Source: Macrotis lagotis (Eukaryota > Chordata > Mammalia > Peramelemorphia > Peramelidae). From it: a DNA stretch of 64,000 bases. How positions within the stretch are numbered: position 1 is the first letter of the stretch; the number at the start of each line of letters is the position of its first letter. The translations under genes were made by a program, and so were the position numbers. Below are positions 44,182 to 56,350 of this stretch, one piece after another. The stretch lies in contig NC_133658.1 in assembly GCF_037893015.1 (NCBI RefSeq), positions 289,297,719-289,361,718 of the forward strand. The letters are read 5' to 3'. The notes beneath the pieces are model-generated. The model did not search any database and was not told the origin of the DNA. It saw only the letters and a program-made list of their open reading frames with translations.

Positions 44182-44549
44182 AAGAAGTGATTATGATTAA
44201 TAAGGAGGAATGATTTGTAAAAAGAAATGGTTAGAATTTTGACAGAGATAGAGACATTGCATTGCAGAATTTATGATGCAGAAGAAAAGGAAATTCATAT
44301 ATAGTTTGTCCTGAACAAAAGATTTTGGAGGCACCATTTTCAAGAGGTTCAAAGATAGCATGGATAGGTTATCATAATTTCAAATTCCAGCAGTGAGGGT
44401 GGCAAGTTCTTAACAATAAAACTCCGGAGACACAAAGGGAAAAGAATTGCTGTGAAGAAAATATGGGGGACTGATCTAAAGAGATTGATATGGATTCCCA
44501 AGGAGCTTAATTTTAGATAGAAATGAAGATAAGTATGGAAGTGTTGGAT

Positions 44550-45065
44550 AGTTCTGTTAGAACAGTGTGCAAATTTGGAATTACTCCTCCAAAGGACAAT
44601 AAAATCGTACATACCCTTTGATCCAGCGATACTGCTTCTAGGTCTGAATCGCAAAGAGATCACAAAAAAGGGTAAAAAAAACCCCACGTGTACAAAAATA
44701 TTTATAGCAGCTCTTTTCATAGTGGCAAAGAATTGGAAATTGAGGGAATAGCTATCAATTAGGGAATGGTTGAAGAAACTGTAGTATGTGAAGTTGATGC
44801 AACACTATTATTCTTTAAGAAATCATGAGAGACGTCAGAATAGCCTGGAAACACTTGTATGAACTGATGCTGAGTGAAGTGAGAAGAACCAGAAGAACAT
44901 TATACACATTAACAGCAACATTAGGTGATGATAATTATGATGGATTTGTTCATTTCAGCAGCACAATAATCAAAAACTATTCTAAAAGATGTAATGGAAA
45001 ATATCATCTATATCCAGAGAAGGAGCTGTGAAGTTTAAATGTAGACTAAAGTTTACTATTTCCAA
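44550..45065 (+). mobile_element. L1 ORF2 C-terminal end
   Basis: Reads as IPFDPAI-like and KIFIAALF-like motifs followed by a NWKL motif, the L1 ORF2 C-terminus, then UTR words ('CATCTATATCCAGAGAAGGA'). It ends where an antisense L1 begins. Confidence 0.82.
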
Positions 45066-46192
45066 TTTTTTTCTTTTATTAAAGATTTTATTTGAGTTTT
45101 ACAATCTCCCCCCAATCTTACTTCCCTACCCCCACCCCACCACAGAAAGCAATCTGTTAGTCTTTACTTTGTTTCCATGTTGTACATTGATCCAAACTGA
45201 GTGTGATGAGAGAGAAATCATATCCTTAAGGAAGAAATAAAAAGTATAAGAGATAACAAGATCAGACAATAAGATATCTGGTTTTTTTTCCCCAAAATAA
45301 AGGGAATAGTCCTTGAATTTTGTTCAAACCTCACAGCTCTTTATCTGGATACAGATGGTATTCTCCATTGCAGACAGCCCAAAATCGTCCCTGTTTGTTG
45401 CACTGTTGGAATGAGTGAGTCCATCAAGGTTGGTCATCACCCCCACATTGCTGTTAGGGTACAGTGTTTTTCTGGTTCTGCTCATCTCACTCAGCATCAA
45501 TTCATGCAAATGCATCCAGGCTTCCCTGAATTCCTGTCCCTCCTGGTTTCTAATAGAACAATAGTGTTCCATGACATATATATACCACAGTAAGCCATTC
45601 CCCAATTGAAGGACATTTACTTGATTTTCAATTCTTTGCCACCACAAACAGGGCTGCTATGAATATTTTTGTACAAGTGATGTTTTTACCCTTTTTCATC
45701 ATCTCTTCAGGGTATAGACCTAGTAGTGGTATTGCTGGATCAAAGGGTATGCTCATTTTTTAGGGTTTTTTTTCTTTTGCAAGGCAATGGGGTTAAGTGG
45801 TTTGCCCAAGGCCACACAGCTAGGTAATTATTAAGTGTATGAGGCTGGATTTGAACCCAGGTACTCCTGACTCCAGGGCCAGTGCTCTATCCACTGTGCC
45901 ACCTAGCCCTGGGTATGCTCATTTTTGCTGCCCTTTGCGCATAGTTCCAAATTTCTCTCCAGAAAGGTTGGATGAGTTCACAGCTCCTCCAACAGTATAA
46001 TAGTGTCCCAGATTTCTCACAACCCTTCCAACAATGATCATTATCCTTTCTGGTCATATTGGCTAATCTGAGAGGTGTGAGGTGGTACCTTAGAGAAGCT
46101 TTAATTTGCATTTCTCTAATAATTAATGATTTAGAGCAATTTTTCATATGACTATGGATTGCTTTGATCTCCTCATCTGTAAATTGCTCTAT
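45066..46192 (-). mobile_element. L1 3' end with ORF2 C-terminus, antisense
   Basis: The best ORF2 remnant here. On the minus strand it reads EQFTDEEIKAIHSHMKNCSK, then IREMQIKASLRYHLTPLR and GCEKSGTLLYCW, matching the L1 ORF2 C-terminal region with its Cys/His-rich segment. No RT domain is present (5' truncated). A SINE at 45761-45910 interrupts it. About 25 bases of SINE-head sequence abut its 5' breakpoint (46192-46217). Confidence 0.9.
45761..45910 (-). mobile_element. WSINE1-like SINE inside L1, 16-bp TSD
   Basis: Perfect TSD GGGTATGCTCATTTTT (45745-45760, 45911-45926), made of L1 coding sequence. Confidence 0.96.
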
Positions 46193-46374
46193 CCACTGCA
46201 CCACATAGCCACCCCCTGGAACATACTCTTGAAAATACAAACAGCATCCATGGGAAGAGTATATTTAGGAGTACAGTGGTGGTGAAGCATATCTGTAGTA
46301 TACATATGCCACAAAAGGTAACTCATGAACTCCTCTAACTTAAGACCTGGGAATTCTTTCTCTCTTTGCAGAGC

Positions 46375-46682
46375 CTTTGAGCATTTAGATGGTAGACAAG
46401 CATCAGCCCTGAAGTCAGGAGGATCTGAGTTCAAATCTAACTTCAGCACTTACTAGTTGTGTGACCTTGGACAAATCATTTAAGCCTAATTGCCTTGTAC
46501 CCAGAGTTATCTCCAGACATCCTGATCCATATATGGTGACTGGATTCAGATGATTCTGGAGGAGAAAGTGAGACAGGTGACAGCACAGCATTCTCTCAGT
46601 CAATTCAATTCATGTGCATGTCATGGCATCACCTCCTTGATGTCATGGTCTTCTTCAAGAATGAAGAACAAACATCATCACT
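46375..46682 (+). mobile_element. MAR-type SINE, long form
   Basis: Head 'GAAGTCAGGAGGATCTGAGT', then the 3' extension 'GGTGACTGGATTCAGATGAT', 'CATGTCATGGCATCACCTCC' and 'GAATGAAGAACAAACATCAT'. Confidence 0.75.
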
Positions 46683-46847
46683 AGAACCTTGGTGAAATTC
46701 AGTGGTAGGTATATGGAATCTTTATTGGATAAGTCAATATGCTGATGTTCCTGGATTTGTTTTTTGATGGTTGGTTGTAGGTCCTACCACCTCTGGGTTG
46801 GGAGCTGGAGTGGGGTGTTGTTTTGCTCTTTAAGAAAAGGCAAATAG

Positions 46848-46965
46848 GGGCATCTAGATGGTACAGTGGATAGACTACCATTCCTGAACTCGAGGACATG
46901 TGTGATCCTGGGTCAGTCCCTTGACCCTGATTGTCTCAAAAAAAAAAAAAAAAAAGAAAGGATAA
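46848..46965 (+). mobile_element. WSINE1-like or MAR SINE with internal deletion
   Basis: 'GGGGCATCTAGATGGTACAG' joins directly to 'GTGTGATCCTGGGTCAGTCC'. Ends in an 18-base A tract. Confidence 0.8.
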
Positions 46966-46969
46966 ATAC

Positions 46970-47735
46970 TCTTAGCTTTAGAGTAGACAGAAATCTCTCC
47001 AGGTCTGAGGCCATTACTCTAAGGCTTGTCATCTTCCAGGCAGTATGAGAAGAGATGATGGCCTCTCCTTTTTGGCAACTCTTTGGAACTCAGGGCTGGA
47101 ACTTTATGTGAAAAACTTTGCCTTAAATTTCATTCAAAATATTTTTCCAAATCTTTATATATGCAGACTAGATCATAACCAAGCAATGACTACTTATTCA
47201 ATATTCATAATTGACCTGTTGATCAGTCAGCAGTTACCTATTAAGCACTTATATTCTGGATAACTTGGTTGGGCTTCAGAGTTTGCCATTTTTTTTTATT
47301 TCTAATGTTCTTTGGTTGGTCTATGGAAATCAATGCTAGGGATAAGGTAGGAAGCAATCTATGCCCTTTGTTAATCGTGTGGGTTGATCTTTTCATATAT
47401 ACAAGTGAGTCACTCAAAGCCACATTTCTGATACATTTTCTCTTATAGTTCATCACTTCTGTCCTTGCCCCTTGTGGTCTACACGTTTGCTGAAGTCCAA
47501 AAGAGGGACATCCATATATTTGCATATTGGGCAGAAAAGGAGAATCAAAGAAAAGATCAGAAAGTTGCTCAAGGTCAATGTAATCATAATAATGGATGAT
47601 GTAGAAAAGACAAAGTTACTCAACTTATTTACTTATTTTTTTCTGCTAAGGAAAATCTTGTGTTGACTGGAAGGATAGAATAAAATGACTAAAAATTATA
47701 AACCTTAACATAGAGAGCTTAAAGATTACTATAAT
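46970..47735. other. No recognised feature
   Basis: A short scrap of the old repeat near 47230 at most. Confidence 0.4.
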
Positions 47736-47751
47736 CGGCCTTGATGATTTC

Positions 47752-47909
47752 TTTTTTTTTTTTAAGGTTTTTTGCAAGGCAAATGGGGTTAAGTGGCTTG
47801 CCCAAGGCCACACAGCTAGGTAATTTTTAAGTGTCTGAGGTCGGATTTGAAACAAGGTACTCCTGAGTCCAGGGCCTGCTCTATCCACTGCACCACCTAG
47901 ATACCCCCA
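47752..47909 (-). mobile_element. WSINE1-like SINE with perfect TSD
   Basis: TSD CTTGATGATTTC (47740-47751, 47910-47921). Confidence 0.94.
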
Positions 47910-47921
47910 CTTGATGATTTC

Positions 47922-48850
47922 AAGTCATCAGGCCCTATTGAATTCTATCCCAGGACAGAGGAAATAACTGGAAGATATGATGACAAGCTACTATCAATAG
48001 TATCTGAAAGATTAGGAAAGGGCAATGTCCTAATTTTCTTTTTTAAAATAGATTTTTATTGATATTTTATGTTTTTACATTACTTAGAATTTCCTATTTG
48101 CCATTCCTTATAACAAGGACTTTTTTTTGCAAGAAAGGCAATGGTGTTAAGTGACTATCCACTGCACCACCTAGCTGCTCCTAGGTTGCTTTTTTTTTTA
48201 AGAAAGAAAAGAGGGGGAGGAAAAAACCAATAGTCAAAACAATCATAAATTCTAAAGGTCTGACATTACATGAAATGTTCCTGGATCCTGACCTCTACAA
48301 AAAGAAAAACAATATAAAGTATCTTCTTACATCTCTTCTCTGATACCCAGCATGGTCATCTTAATTTTGCAACATTCAGTTTTTACTGCTTTGTGGTTGC
48401 TGTTTTTTCCATTTACATTGCTTTAGTCATGCTTACTGTTGTGTTCCTGGCTTGCTTACTTCTCTTTGTATCAGTTCACAAGTCTTTCCACACTTCTCGG
48501 TATATATCATACTAGACTTATCTTACGGTAATATTCCATGACATTCATGAACCACAATTTTGTTTAGCCACTTTCTAGTCAATGGATACTCAAATGATGC
48601 TGCTGAAAATATTTTGATGTAAATAGAACCTGTCATTGTCCAATGAACATTTTGGTCATTTTTATTTACATCATTCCAAATTGCCTTCAGAATTGTACAA
48701 ATTCGTAGCTTTACCTGTGAAAACAGAGAAGAGAATAGTGAGTTTCTATCAAAATTCTATATTATTTTAAAATGGAAGATTGGGAAATATCTAGAAAAGA
48801 AAGAAGTGATCACAGAAAGCCAATATACCTTAATCAAGAACGAATTTAAA
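47922..48850 (+). mobile_element. L3/CR1 ORF2 remnant split by L1
   Basis: 'CCCTATTGAATTCTATCCCA' and 'TGAAAGATTAGGAAAGGGCA' on the left. 'AAGTGATCACAGAAAGCCAA' and 'TATACCTTAATCAAGAACGA' on the right (48735-48850). These match consecutive L3 segments, interrupted by 48035-48715. Confidence 0.55.
48035..48715 (-). mobile_element. Old L1 3' end, antisense, in L3
   Basis: 'TTTTTATTGATATTTTATGT' tail side, 'AGCCACTTTCTAGTCAATGG' and 'GATGCTGCTGAAAATATTTT' in the ORF2 end. A truncated SINE lies at about 48120-48182. Confidence 0.6.
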
Positions 48851-49097
48851 ATGAGTGAATGTGAGGTTTGTGGTGCTATCATTAGGAATGTTTGGAGGAA
48901 GAACAGATTAGGGAGAAGATTTGGAGTGAAGTTTTAGACATGTTGATTTTGATATTCCAGTGAAACATTTAGATGGAAATATAGGACTTAAAGATAGAAG
49001 GAATCTTGAATGATCTAGTGCAAACTCTATTGCACCCATAGTCCTCCATCTCTCTATGAAAAGACAGAAATATGTTCCATTATCTGTTCCCTAAGTT

Positions 49098-49121
49098 TTT
49101 GTTTTGTTTTGTTTTGTTTTA
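49098..49121. repeat. (GTTTT)n
   Basis: Five units. Confidence 0.9.
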
Positions 49122-49199
49122 CAATTTTTAAGAATTACTTCTACCTTGGCTGCCTGGGAGAATGTTTTTGTTAACATTATTGGAGCTATGTATATCATT

Positions 49200-49345
49200 T
49201 TCCTTGTTTTCCTTATTTCATTATGTTTCTAATATTTCCTAGCATGCAGTAGGATTCTTTTTCTAAAATTGAAATACTTATTGATATCTTTTGTTCTTAT
49301 AACCCTTCATTTCTTCATACATCCCTTTCCTTTCCTAAAGAGTAA
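49200..49345 (-). mobile_element. Old LINE fragment, antisense
   Basis: 'CTTATTGATATCTTTTGTTC' and 'ACATCCCTTTCCTTTCC' resemble the tail side of an old L1. Confidence 0.4.
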
Positions 49346-49349
49346 TCCC

Positions 49350-50025
49350 TTGGTACTGTAATGGCAAACTGTCCAATGAAGGAGCAGTTGCATGAAATCC
49401 ACATGGAAGTTTGGTGACCTGCTTAGAACAGCCCAATTCTCCACTTCAGAACACTTGTTAAGCATTCTCTAACTGTTCCCCAACTGATTAAAGAATAGCC
49501 TTTTTATTGGTGATTGAGACAGAACTGAGAGTACATAGAGAAATTACTAACCCAACATACTGTCTATCTATCTCTCTGCCTAGCAGTTGGAAAAAAAGGA
49601 AGAAATGCTGTCCCTCAGTTGCCTCATGGTTTCTGTCTCTCTCCTGATCTAAGATGAAAAAGTATTAAAGATCTGAAAGGTCAGGGGAGCCAATAAACAT
49701 CCAGGGATATGAATCCTTGGAAGAGAATACTGTGGCTGCATGGTTGAGGAGGGTGAGGCATCAGGTCTAAGGGATGACTTGCAACAATGAAAGCAAATGC
49801 TTTGTAGCATTCTCGTAAAGTTTGACCTCACATTCCCCAGAGATCAAGATAGTAAAAGATGAAAGTGTTCCTTTGTTCTGGGAGTGAGGGAAGTTTTTAC
49901 ACTTTTTGTTCATGTTATATCTATTCAATAAGTAATCCTTTGTAAAAGGGAATTGATATTAATAGAGTAACTGATATTGAGGAAAATTCAACTAGTTAAA
50001 TTGTTAGTAGAGAATTAATCACTTG
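49350..50025. other. No recognised feature
   Basis: Unassigned. Confidence 0.4.
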
Positions 50026-50029
50026 TATT

Positions 50030-50555
50030 AATGATACCGAGGAACCAATAAGGGTGAAAATTCAAATTCAATATGGGTAACATGTGAAAGAATAAAAAAA
50101 GAAAAAAGTTGAACAAAATAACAGATGCTTTAATGGAATGTAACATATTCAAATCGATAATCCCTACCCCTCCCTTTGAAAATAAGAAAGCAGATATATT
50201 CTCATACCTCTCCTTTGGGGTCAAGTTTGATCATTATTGCTCCATAATATTTAGTTTAATTTTAGTTATTGCTGCTATTCTTTCCATTCCATTCTTGTAG
50301 TCTTTGTATACAGGTTTTCTTGGTTTTGAGTACTTCACTTTGCATCAGGTCATATAAGTCTTCCCAAGTGCAATAGTATTCTATTACTTCTATATTAAAA
50401 AACTTGTGTAGTCATTCCTCAAGCAGCAGATGTTTACTTTGCTTCCAATTTTTGTCTACATAAGGAGGGCTGATAAGAATACATTGGTATATATGGGACT
50501 ATTCTTTCTGTCTTTTGGCCTTCATGAGTGCTATGTCCAGAATGGGATTTAAGTT
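50030..50555 (-). mobile_element. Old L1 3' end, antisense
   Basis: 'TCTTGGTTTTGAGTACTTCA', 'CATCAGGTCATATAAGTCTT' and 'GTAGTCATTCCTCAAGCAGC' are the reversed ORF2 end of an older L1. Confidence 0.55.
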
Positions 50556-50589
50556 TTATTTAACCAAGATTTGAACCCATCTTTCTCTC

Positions 50590-52000
50590 TACTCTAAGTC
50601 CTCAGTTGATCCATTTCTAACCAAGCACAGCAGAGTGACAAGGAGGAACAGTAGAGGATTGGGGGATTCCAGCCCAGAAAGGGATTGGCTCTTTGCCATC
50701 TATGCTCAGTGACAATCGGAGCCCTTCCAAAAGCCCAACAGAAACAGCTTGTTCCCATAAAACCTGAGCCAGCAAAGGAGGGGCTATGGCAGAGGGGGAC
50801 GATCCCTAAACCCCATCTGCCCCATCTGCTTGAGGCTGTAATCCAGATTTGCTGCTTCCTGGCTGCCCTTTGTTGTTTTTGCAAATGAAAACTTCTCTCT
50901 AGTGGCCAAATTTAATCATCATGAAAGCCCAGAGCTTTCTAGGTCATGGAGGTGACTTTCAGTCACTCCCTAAACCCTAATTCTCTACTCCTCCCACCCC
51001 AATTCAACTCAAACCCCAGCCAAAAAAACCTAAAGTATGAAGTGCCAGTTTCCTTTATGCCTTGGATTTGTATATCATCACCTCCACAGGAGCAGCAGGC
51101 CCAAGTGGATGACTAGGGAGACTGCCAAAGCAGCTTGTTGATGTAACGGGAACTTCCATGATGTCTCCAAATCCTCCTTAAGCCTTTCATGCTGTACAAA
51201 GCAGCTCTTTTCCCTCTGCCCTCTGTCTTTTGCCCTTCACCCAGAGACCTTGCTTTACTTATTTGAAAAATAAAGCATTTGGTCTAGGTGATCACTAAGA
51301 TCCCTAGCACTTCTAATATTCTCTTACCTAAGCTCCTTTCCACCTCCATCTGTCTGGCTTCTAAGGTATCCATCTCTAGCATTCTACCATATGGGTCTAT
51401 GATTTCTCTACAACATCAGATTAAGAGATCACAGGATTTTTCTTGTGCCAATGGGCTCATCTTGCTGACCTGAACAGAGGGATATTTGGCTTGCTCACTG
51501 TACCAGGACCAGGCCAAAGGCTCTCCCACTATAATGAGTGTCTGGCACATATACAGAGCACCTGAGATGGCATCTCTCCACATGGAGAACCTGGGAAGCC
51601 TGCTTCGGGAGAATTGTGCCTTGAAGGACTGGAATATGTCATAAGTGGCTCTGATTGGCTAATCATGTGTTAAAGAGAAGGCTCTTTGATTGGCTAGGGA
51701 GATATGAAAAAAAGACCTGTGAATTTCAGTTATTCTCTCTCTTGCCTTATCTTTTAGCTTTATTCAATGGTTCATGAGGACTGATGAGAGATCATGCTAA
51801 TGTTAGGGTTTTTTGAAATGTGGAAAGAATGAGCCATAGGAATCCAGGAGTCAGAGTCCAGACCAGGTTTTGAAGTTAGTATATCATTTCTATTCCAAGA
51901 AACAAGGAGTGACCTTTGGGAGTGCCTTTTTGGAGTTCCAGCCAGAGAGAAGCTCAGTTGAGAACTCATCAGCCAGTCATGCTACATCTGGATATGAACT
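50590..52000. other. Longest stretch with few recognisable repeats
   Basis: Balanced composition, no SINE. Inverted CCAAT-type words GATTGGCT occur at 51653-51660 and 51688-51695. ORFs up to 96 codons show no known domain. Candidate for conserved non-coding DNA, unproven. Confidence 0.4.
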
Positions 52001-52004
52001 TACT

Positions 52005-52165
52005 CAGGCAGTCACTCAATAAACATGTATTAAGGGCCACTACATGCTAAGTGCAGAGGATGCAAGTACAAAAAAGAAAGACAGTCCCTGCCCTCAGGGA
52101 GCTTTCAATTTAAAGGGGAGGAGAAGAAAGCACACAAAAAGAAGCTGAAAAGCAGAAGGTAAGGG
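52005..52165 (+). mobile_element. Old unassigned mammalian repeat
   Basis: 'CAATAAACATGTATTAAGGG' and 'CAGTCCCTGCCCTCAGGGAG'. Confidence 0.6.
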
Positions 52166-52169
52166 AAAG

Positions 52170-52785
52170 AGACAGTATCTAGTGTGGGGGCATGATAACA
52201 TAAAGGAGATGGCCATAGGGTAGTTAAATGGGGAAATGAAAAGATGGTTGGTCTAAATGCCCTCCTACAATGGTAAGACTGATGATATGTAAGAACAGAG
52301 TTAAATTATATATAAACCCAGTTTCTTCTACCCCATAGAGTGAGTTTGTATAGTGAGAGCTTGTCCCTGAGGTGTTGGGGAAAGGATATTTGAACATTTG
52401 TTCTTGCTGTATCATTGAAGTATATATTGATATGAAGTGGTTAAATGGAACTGAGGTGCTAGTCACTTGTCCCCCTTACAATGGAGACAAAGAATGGGTG
52501 GAGGCTTGAGGCAGTAGCATGAGAAAAAACTTCCCCAACTCCAGGGCACTCTAAAACATTGAGGGGAGGGTGTAGCAATCCTAGCCAGAGTGCACTCATC
52601 ACACTGTTAAGGGCACATTTAAGTTAATTGTTTTATGAATTAGGGTAGGAAAAGTTTGAGGATCTGAGAATGGAAAATAAAGTCCAAAAAATCCAGGGAG
52701 GAGAGCAAGTTTTATCAGTCATATGGGAGCTGAAGCCCCATGACCAAATGCCATTCCCTTTGACATTCCAATATTTTCTAGTTGC
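52170..52785. other. No recognised feature
   Basis: Unassigned. Confidence 0.4.
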
Positions 52786-52787
52786 AA

Positions 52788-52965
52788 ATTAGGGGCAGCT
52801 GGGTGTTGTACTTAACAAGTTGACTTTAAAACCAGGAAGATGGAGGTTCAAGCCTCATCTCTGTCACATGGTGGCAAGTCACTTAACCTCTCCTGTCCCG
52901 CCCCCAGGCAAATCTCTATAAATTGGAAAGCAGTGATAGATCTACCTTGGTCGAAGAGGTTCTCC
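52788..52965 (+). mobile_element. MIR
   Basis: 'AGGGGCAGCTGGGTGTTGTA' and 'GGTGGCAAGTCACTTAACCT'. Confidence 0.75.
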
Positions 52966-52969
52966 TTTT

Positions 52970-53520
52970 GGAAAACTGTCTAAACTATTGAAATCACAAA
53001 TCAGGATCAAAAGTGTGTGTATGGAGATGACATTGGATTAAATTGAAGGAGATCTAGGTTGTAGAACTGACTCTCCTTCTAACTTCCTTTTAGTCTTTCT
53101 GAGCAACAATTTCCAGATCCTTAACAGTCTGCCTAATCTGAAATCCCAACTTTCTTTCCTATTTAAACAATATTTGTCCCTCTAGCTGTCTCCTATAAGT
53201 GGTACCTCTGTTTTTGGATTCCATTCTCTTTTGGCTTTGCTCCTCCAGTCACATCTTCATGGGGATGACGTTAGAGTTCTTTGAAACGTATTTCTTCTTC
53301 TTAACTCATCTGTCTCAATTGGATCTGAGTACCAGGCCTCTTGGTGACTCAGCCTCCTGGGCTCAGTCTTGTTGCTGGGCACCACAATACAGGAATAGAA
53401 GAAAGTCCAGGTAGAAAAGCCCAAGAATAGCTATAAGACCCTTTTCATTTCTGTCTGACTTATTTCATCATAACCCTTCCCACTAGATGAGTCTCCTCGT
53501 TGCCCCTAAAATAAGTTGAT
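52970..53520. other. No recognised feature
   Basis: Unassigned. Confidence 0.4.
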
Positions 53521-53524
53521 GTGC

Positions 53525-53785
53525 TTTTTATGATGGGAAAGAATTGGAAATAAAGTAAATGAGTCTGGATTAGTTGGTCTCTAAGGCCCCATCCAACTCA
53601 TATCTATGAGTCTACAGAGGCCTATTGATAGGGGAATAGTTAAATTGTGGTGCATGAATGTAATGGAATATTACTGTGCCATAAGAAATGATGAATGCAA
53701 AGAATTTGGAGAGGGATGAAAAGACCTACATGAATTGCTGGAAGCAAACAGAACTAGAAAAATAATGTAAACAACACTAACAAAA
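53525..53785 (+). mobile_element. Older L1 ORF2 end
   Basis: 'GGGAAAGAATTGGAAATAAA', 'ATTACTGTGCCATAAGAAAT' and 'GACCTACATGAATTGCTGGA'. A MIR 3' scrap lies at 53565-53615. Confidence 0.6.
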
Positions 53786-54003
53786 TAAATTTTAAAAAAT
53801 TAATTTAATTTAATTTAAAAATTTTAAAAATCTGAATGCTATATATTTACAATTATCAACTTTCATCCCAGAGAAGATATGAGAAAATGCACCTGTCATC
53901 CCTTTTTCAGAGAGGTAGGGAATGATGGATAAGGAACACTGCATTTAATGTTACACTCTGATGAGGTCTTGGTTAAATTGCTGAACTGCTCTCGCTCTCT
54001 CAT

Positions 54004-54004
<1 letters not shown>

Positions 54005-54055
<51 letters not shown>
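54005..54055. repeat. (CT)n microsatellite
   Basis: About 25 units. Confidence 0.97.
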
Positions 54056-54058
<3 letters not shown>

Positions 54059-54189
54059 TTCCCATATTTCTCTTTTTCTACCTCTTCCCCTCTTTTCCTC
54101 TATTCCCCATCCTGTTTGTCCCTAAAAAAAATCTTTGTTTTAAGGGATAACTCTCTGTGTAGAGAAAGGTGTTTAGAAATGAAGGTGAC

Positions 54190-54338
54190 GGGGCAGCTAG
54201 GTGGTGTAGTGGATAAAGCACCAGCCTTGGAGTCAGGAGTACCTGGGTTCAAATCTGGTCTCAGACACTTAATAATTACCTAGCTGTGTGGCCTTGGGCA
54301 AGCCACTTAACCCCATTTGCCTTGCAAAAACCTAAAAA
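54190..54338 (+). mobile_element. WSINE1-like SINE with perfect TSD
   Basis: TSD AAATGAAGGTGAC (54177-54189, 54339-54351). Nearly unmutated body, among the youngest in the window. Confidence 0.96.
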
Positions 54339-54354
54339 AAATGAAGGTGACTTC

Positions 54355-55115
54355 AATGAAAAATTTAAAAATATATTAGGTACAGCTGTCTGAGACATTG
54401 CATACTCTTCTTTTTTCAGGAATGCTTTTCTTACTTGTCCAAATCATATCCATCTCCAAGCCCCACCTCCTTCATGATAAGGGCTTAAAAACATGAAAAT
54501 GAAAGTTACATAAAACAAAACATGGGCTGGGTTTTCTTTTTTTGCATTTTGATAGAGAAGACAGTACCTTAATATTGAATGAAGTTTTAATGGCAGAATT
54601 TCATGTTTAAAAGGTCACTAGGGAAGAAGGCAAGGTACAGGATCTTTCTGGTAAACCTTAAATATGACAGAGGCAGCTTTTTACTATATATAAAACTGAT
54701 TTTGAAACTATACAGCATTTCCTTACCTTCCCCTCCATTACCTAAAGCTGTATTTATTCCCTTTATAATGTCATCTCCCCTTTACCTACTTCTCCTGAGC
54801 CCAGGAGAGAGGTTATTCACAGTAATTTAGTGAAAAAAAAGAGAGTTATGAAAGACCCCTGGGGAAAATGAGAGATCAAGAAATTATCATAAAGCTGAAC
54901 TTGAAGACTGATGCTCACATCAGTGATAGTTAACCCCAGCTCTCTACAAAGTTTCTTTCCTCAAGTGGTGTCTCTCCTATATGCTTTCAGTAATTTGGAA
55001 AGAAAAGGATAGCAGACTGGAATCTGGGAAGCTTCTTTTGGGACAATTCACTAGGAAGCTAAGCCAGGTTCCATAGAATTCTTGTGTCCTTCTTTCTCCC
55101 TCTCATTCCTCAAAG
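54355..55115. other. No recognised feature
   Basis: Unassigned. Confidence 0.4.
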
Positions 55116-55119
55116 TTTC

Positions 55120-55435
55120 TAAGGCAGTTAGATGGTGTGATAGGTAGAATACCAACCCTGAAGTTAGGAGGACCTGAGCTCAAATCTGGTCTCAGATGCT
55201 TACTAGATGTGGGACTTCAGCAAGTCACTTTATCCTGATTGCCTGACATTTAGAGCCATCTCCAGTCATCTGGATTCATATCTGGACACTAGATCCAGAT
55301 GGCTTGGGAGGCAAAAATGAGGCTGGTGACTTAGCACAGACCACCCCTCAGTCAAATCCATTTCATATGCTTGTCATAGCATCACCTCCCTAACATCATG
55401 GTCTTCTTTGAGAATGAAGGTCAATGAAGCAATCA
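55120..55435 (+). mobile_element. MAR-type SINE, long form
   Basis: 'GAAGTTAGGAGGACCTGAGC', 'GGACACTAGATCCAGATGGC' and 'GTCTTCTTTGAGAATGAAGG'. Same architecture as 46375-46682. Confidence 0.78.
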
Positions 55436-55579
55436 AAGTTTTTAGCAGTAGCTACTATTAAATCAGTAAGGCTGTTTGTAGACCCATAAAGACCACATCC
55501 ATCAGTCCTTCCTTAGCTGGTGCTAATAATGATGGGAGCAGGTTAGGGACCAGGATGTAATAGACCACATATAAATGTG

Positions 55580-55768
55580 GTCTATTTATTTATATTGTTT
55601 ATTTATAAATTTATTTATATTATTTATATTTATGTATTTGTGTATTATTTATTTATATTATATTTATATTGTATTTTTGTATTATATTTATATTATATTA
55701 TTTATTTATGTATATTTATATATTTATATTATTTATTTATATTATATTTCTTTATATTAATTTATATG
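55580..55768. repeat. TTTA/TATT low-complexity minisatellite
   Basis: Irregular TATTTATTTATAT units over about 190 bases. Tyr/Ile-rich ORFs through it are spurious. Confidence 0.9.
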
Positions 55769-56147
55769 CTGAAGGGCCCATTCCCAAAGTGGGCATCCCT
55801 TTCACAGAGACTGAAGTGTGTGAGGGAAAGAGACAGAGAGAGGGCAAATTGAAAGGATCTTCCCTGGGAGTTGAACCACAATAACTAAAGGCCTCCTGCC
55901 ATCTCCCCTTAGAGACAGAAGCAGTTTTCTCTCTCTTTGAGGCAGTAGGTAGGATTAGAATATGCATTTCTGTTAGAAAGCAGATGAGTACAACCATTAC
56001 ATTTACAGCCTAGAGCACACTTATGGGCTCTAAGAAATGCCTGGCAAGGAGGACAAAGGTGGAAGCTGAGGGAGATGGGAGTGGGATGACAGATTTTCTC
56101 CACAAAAATTATATTCACATTACAGTCTGTGCCATCATATTATAACA

Positions 56148-56260
56148 GCTAGGTATGGAGTCAGGGATAGCAGTGTTCAAATACTGCTACTGAGACTAAC
56201 TAGCTATATGACTCTGGATTTATTTTAATTCTCAATGCCCCAGGGAACTCTTTAATAATG
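56148..56260 (+). mobile_element. MIR fragment
   Basis: 'CAGCTAGGTATGGAGTCAGG' and 'AACTAGCTATATGACTCTGG'. Confidence 0.6.
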
Positions 56261-56350
56261 TGATAGCAAGTATGATTTGTATCAGTAGAGAGATTTTCCT
56301 CCTGAGTGCGGGTTTGCACAGGAAGAAACTTTCAAATTCTGAGGTTCTGT

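Noticed and set aside
44550..46192. Single L1 insertion rearranged by twin priming
   Set aside because: Twin priming inverts the 5' part. Here the plus-strand piece lies beyond the 3' tail of the minus-strand piece, so two insertions fit better.
51460..51780. Solo LTR of an endogenous retrovirus
   Set aside because: CCAAT-like words are present, but no TG...CA ends, no clear polyadenylation arrangement and no short target duplication could be found.
55575..55884. Overlapping Tyr/Ile-rich ORFs
   Set aside because: Produced by the TTTA/TATT minisatellite in all three frames.
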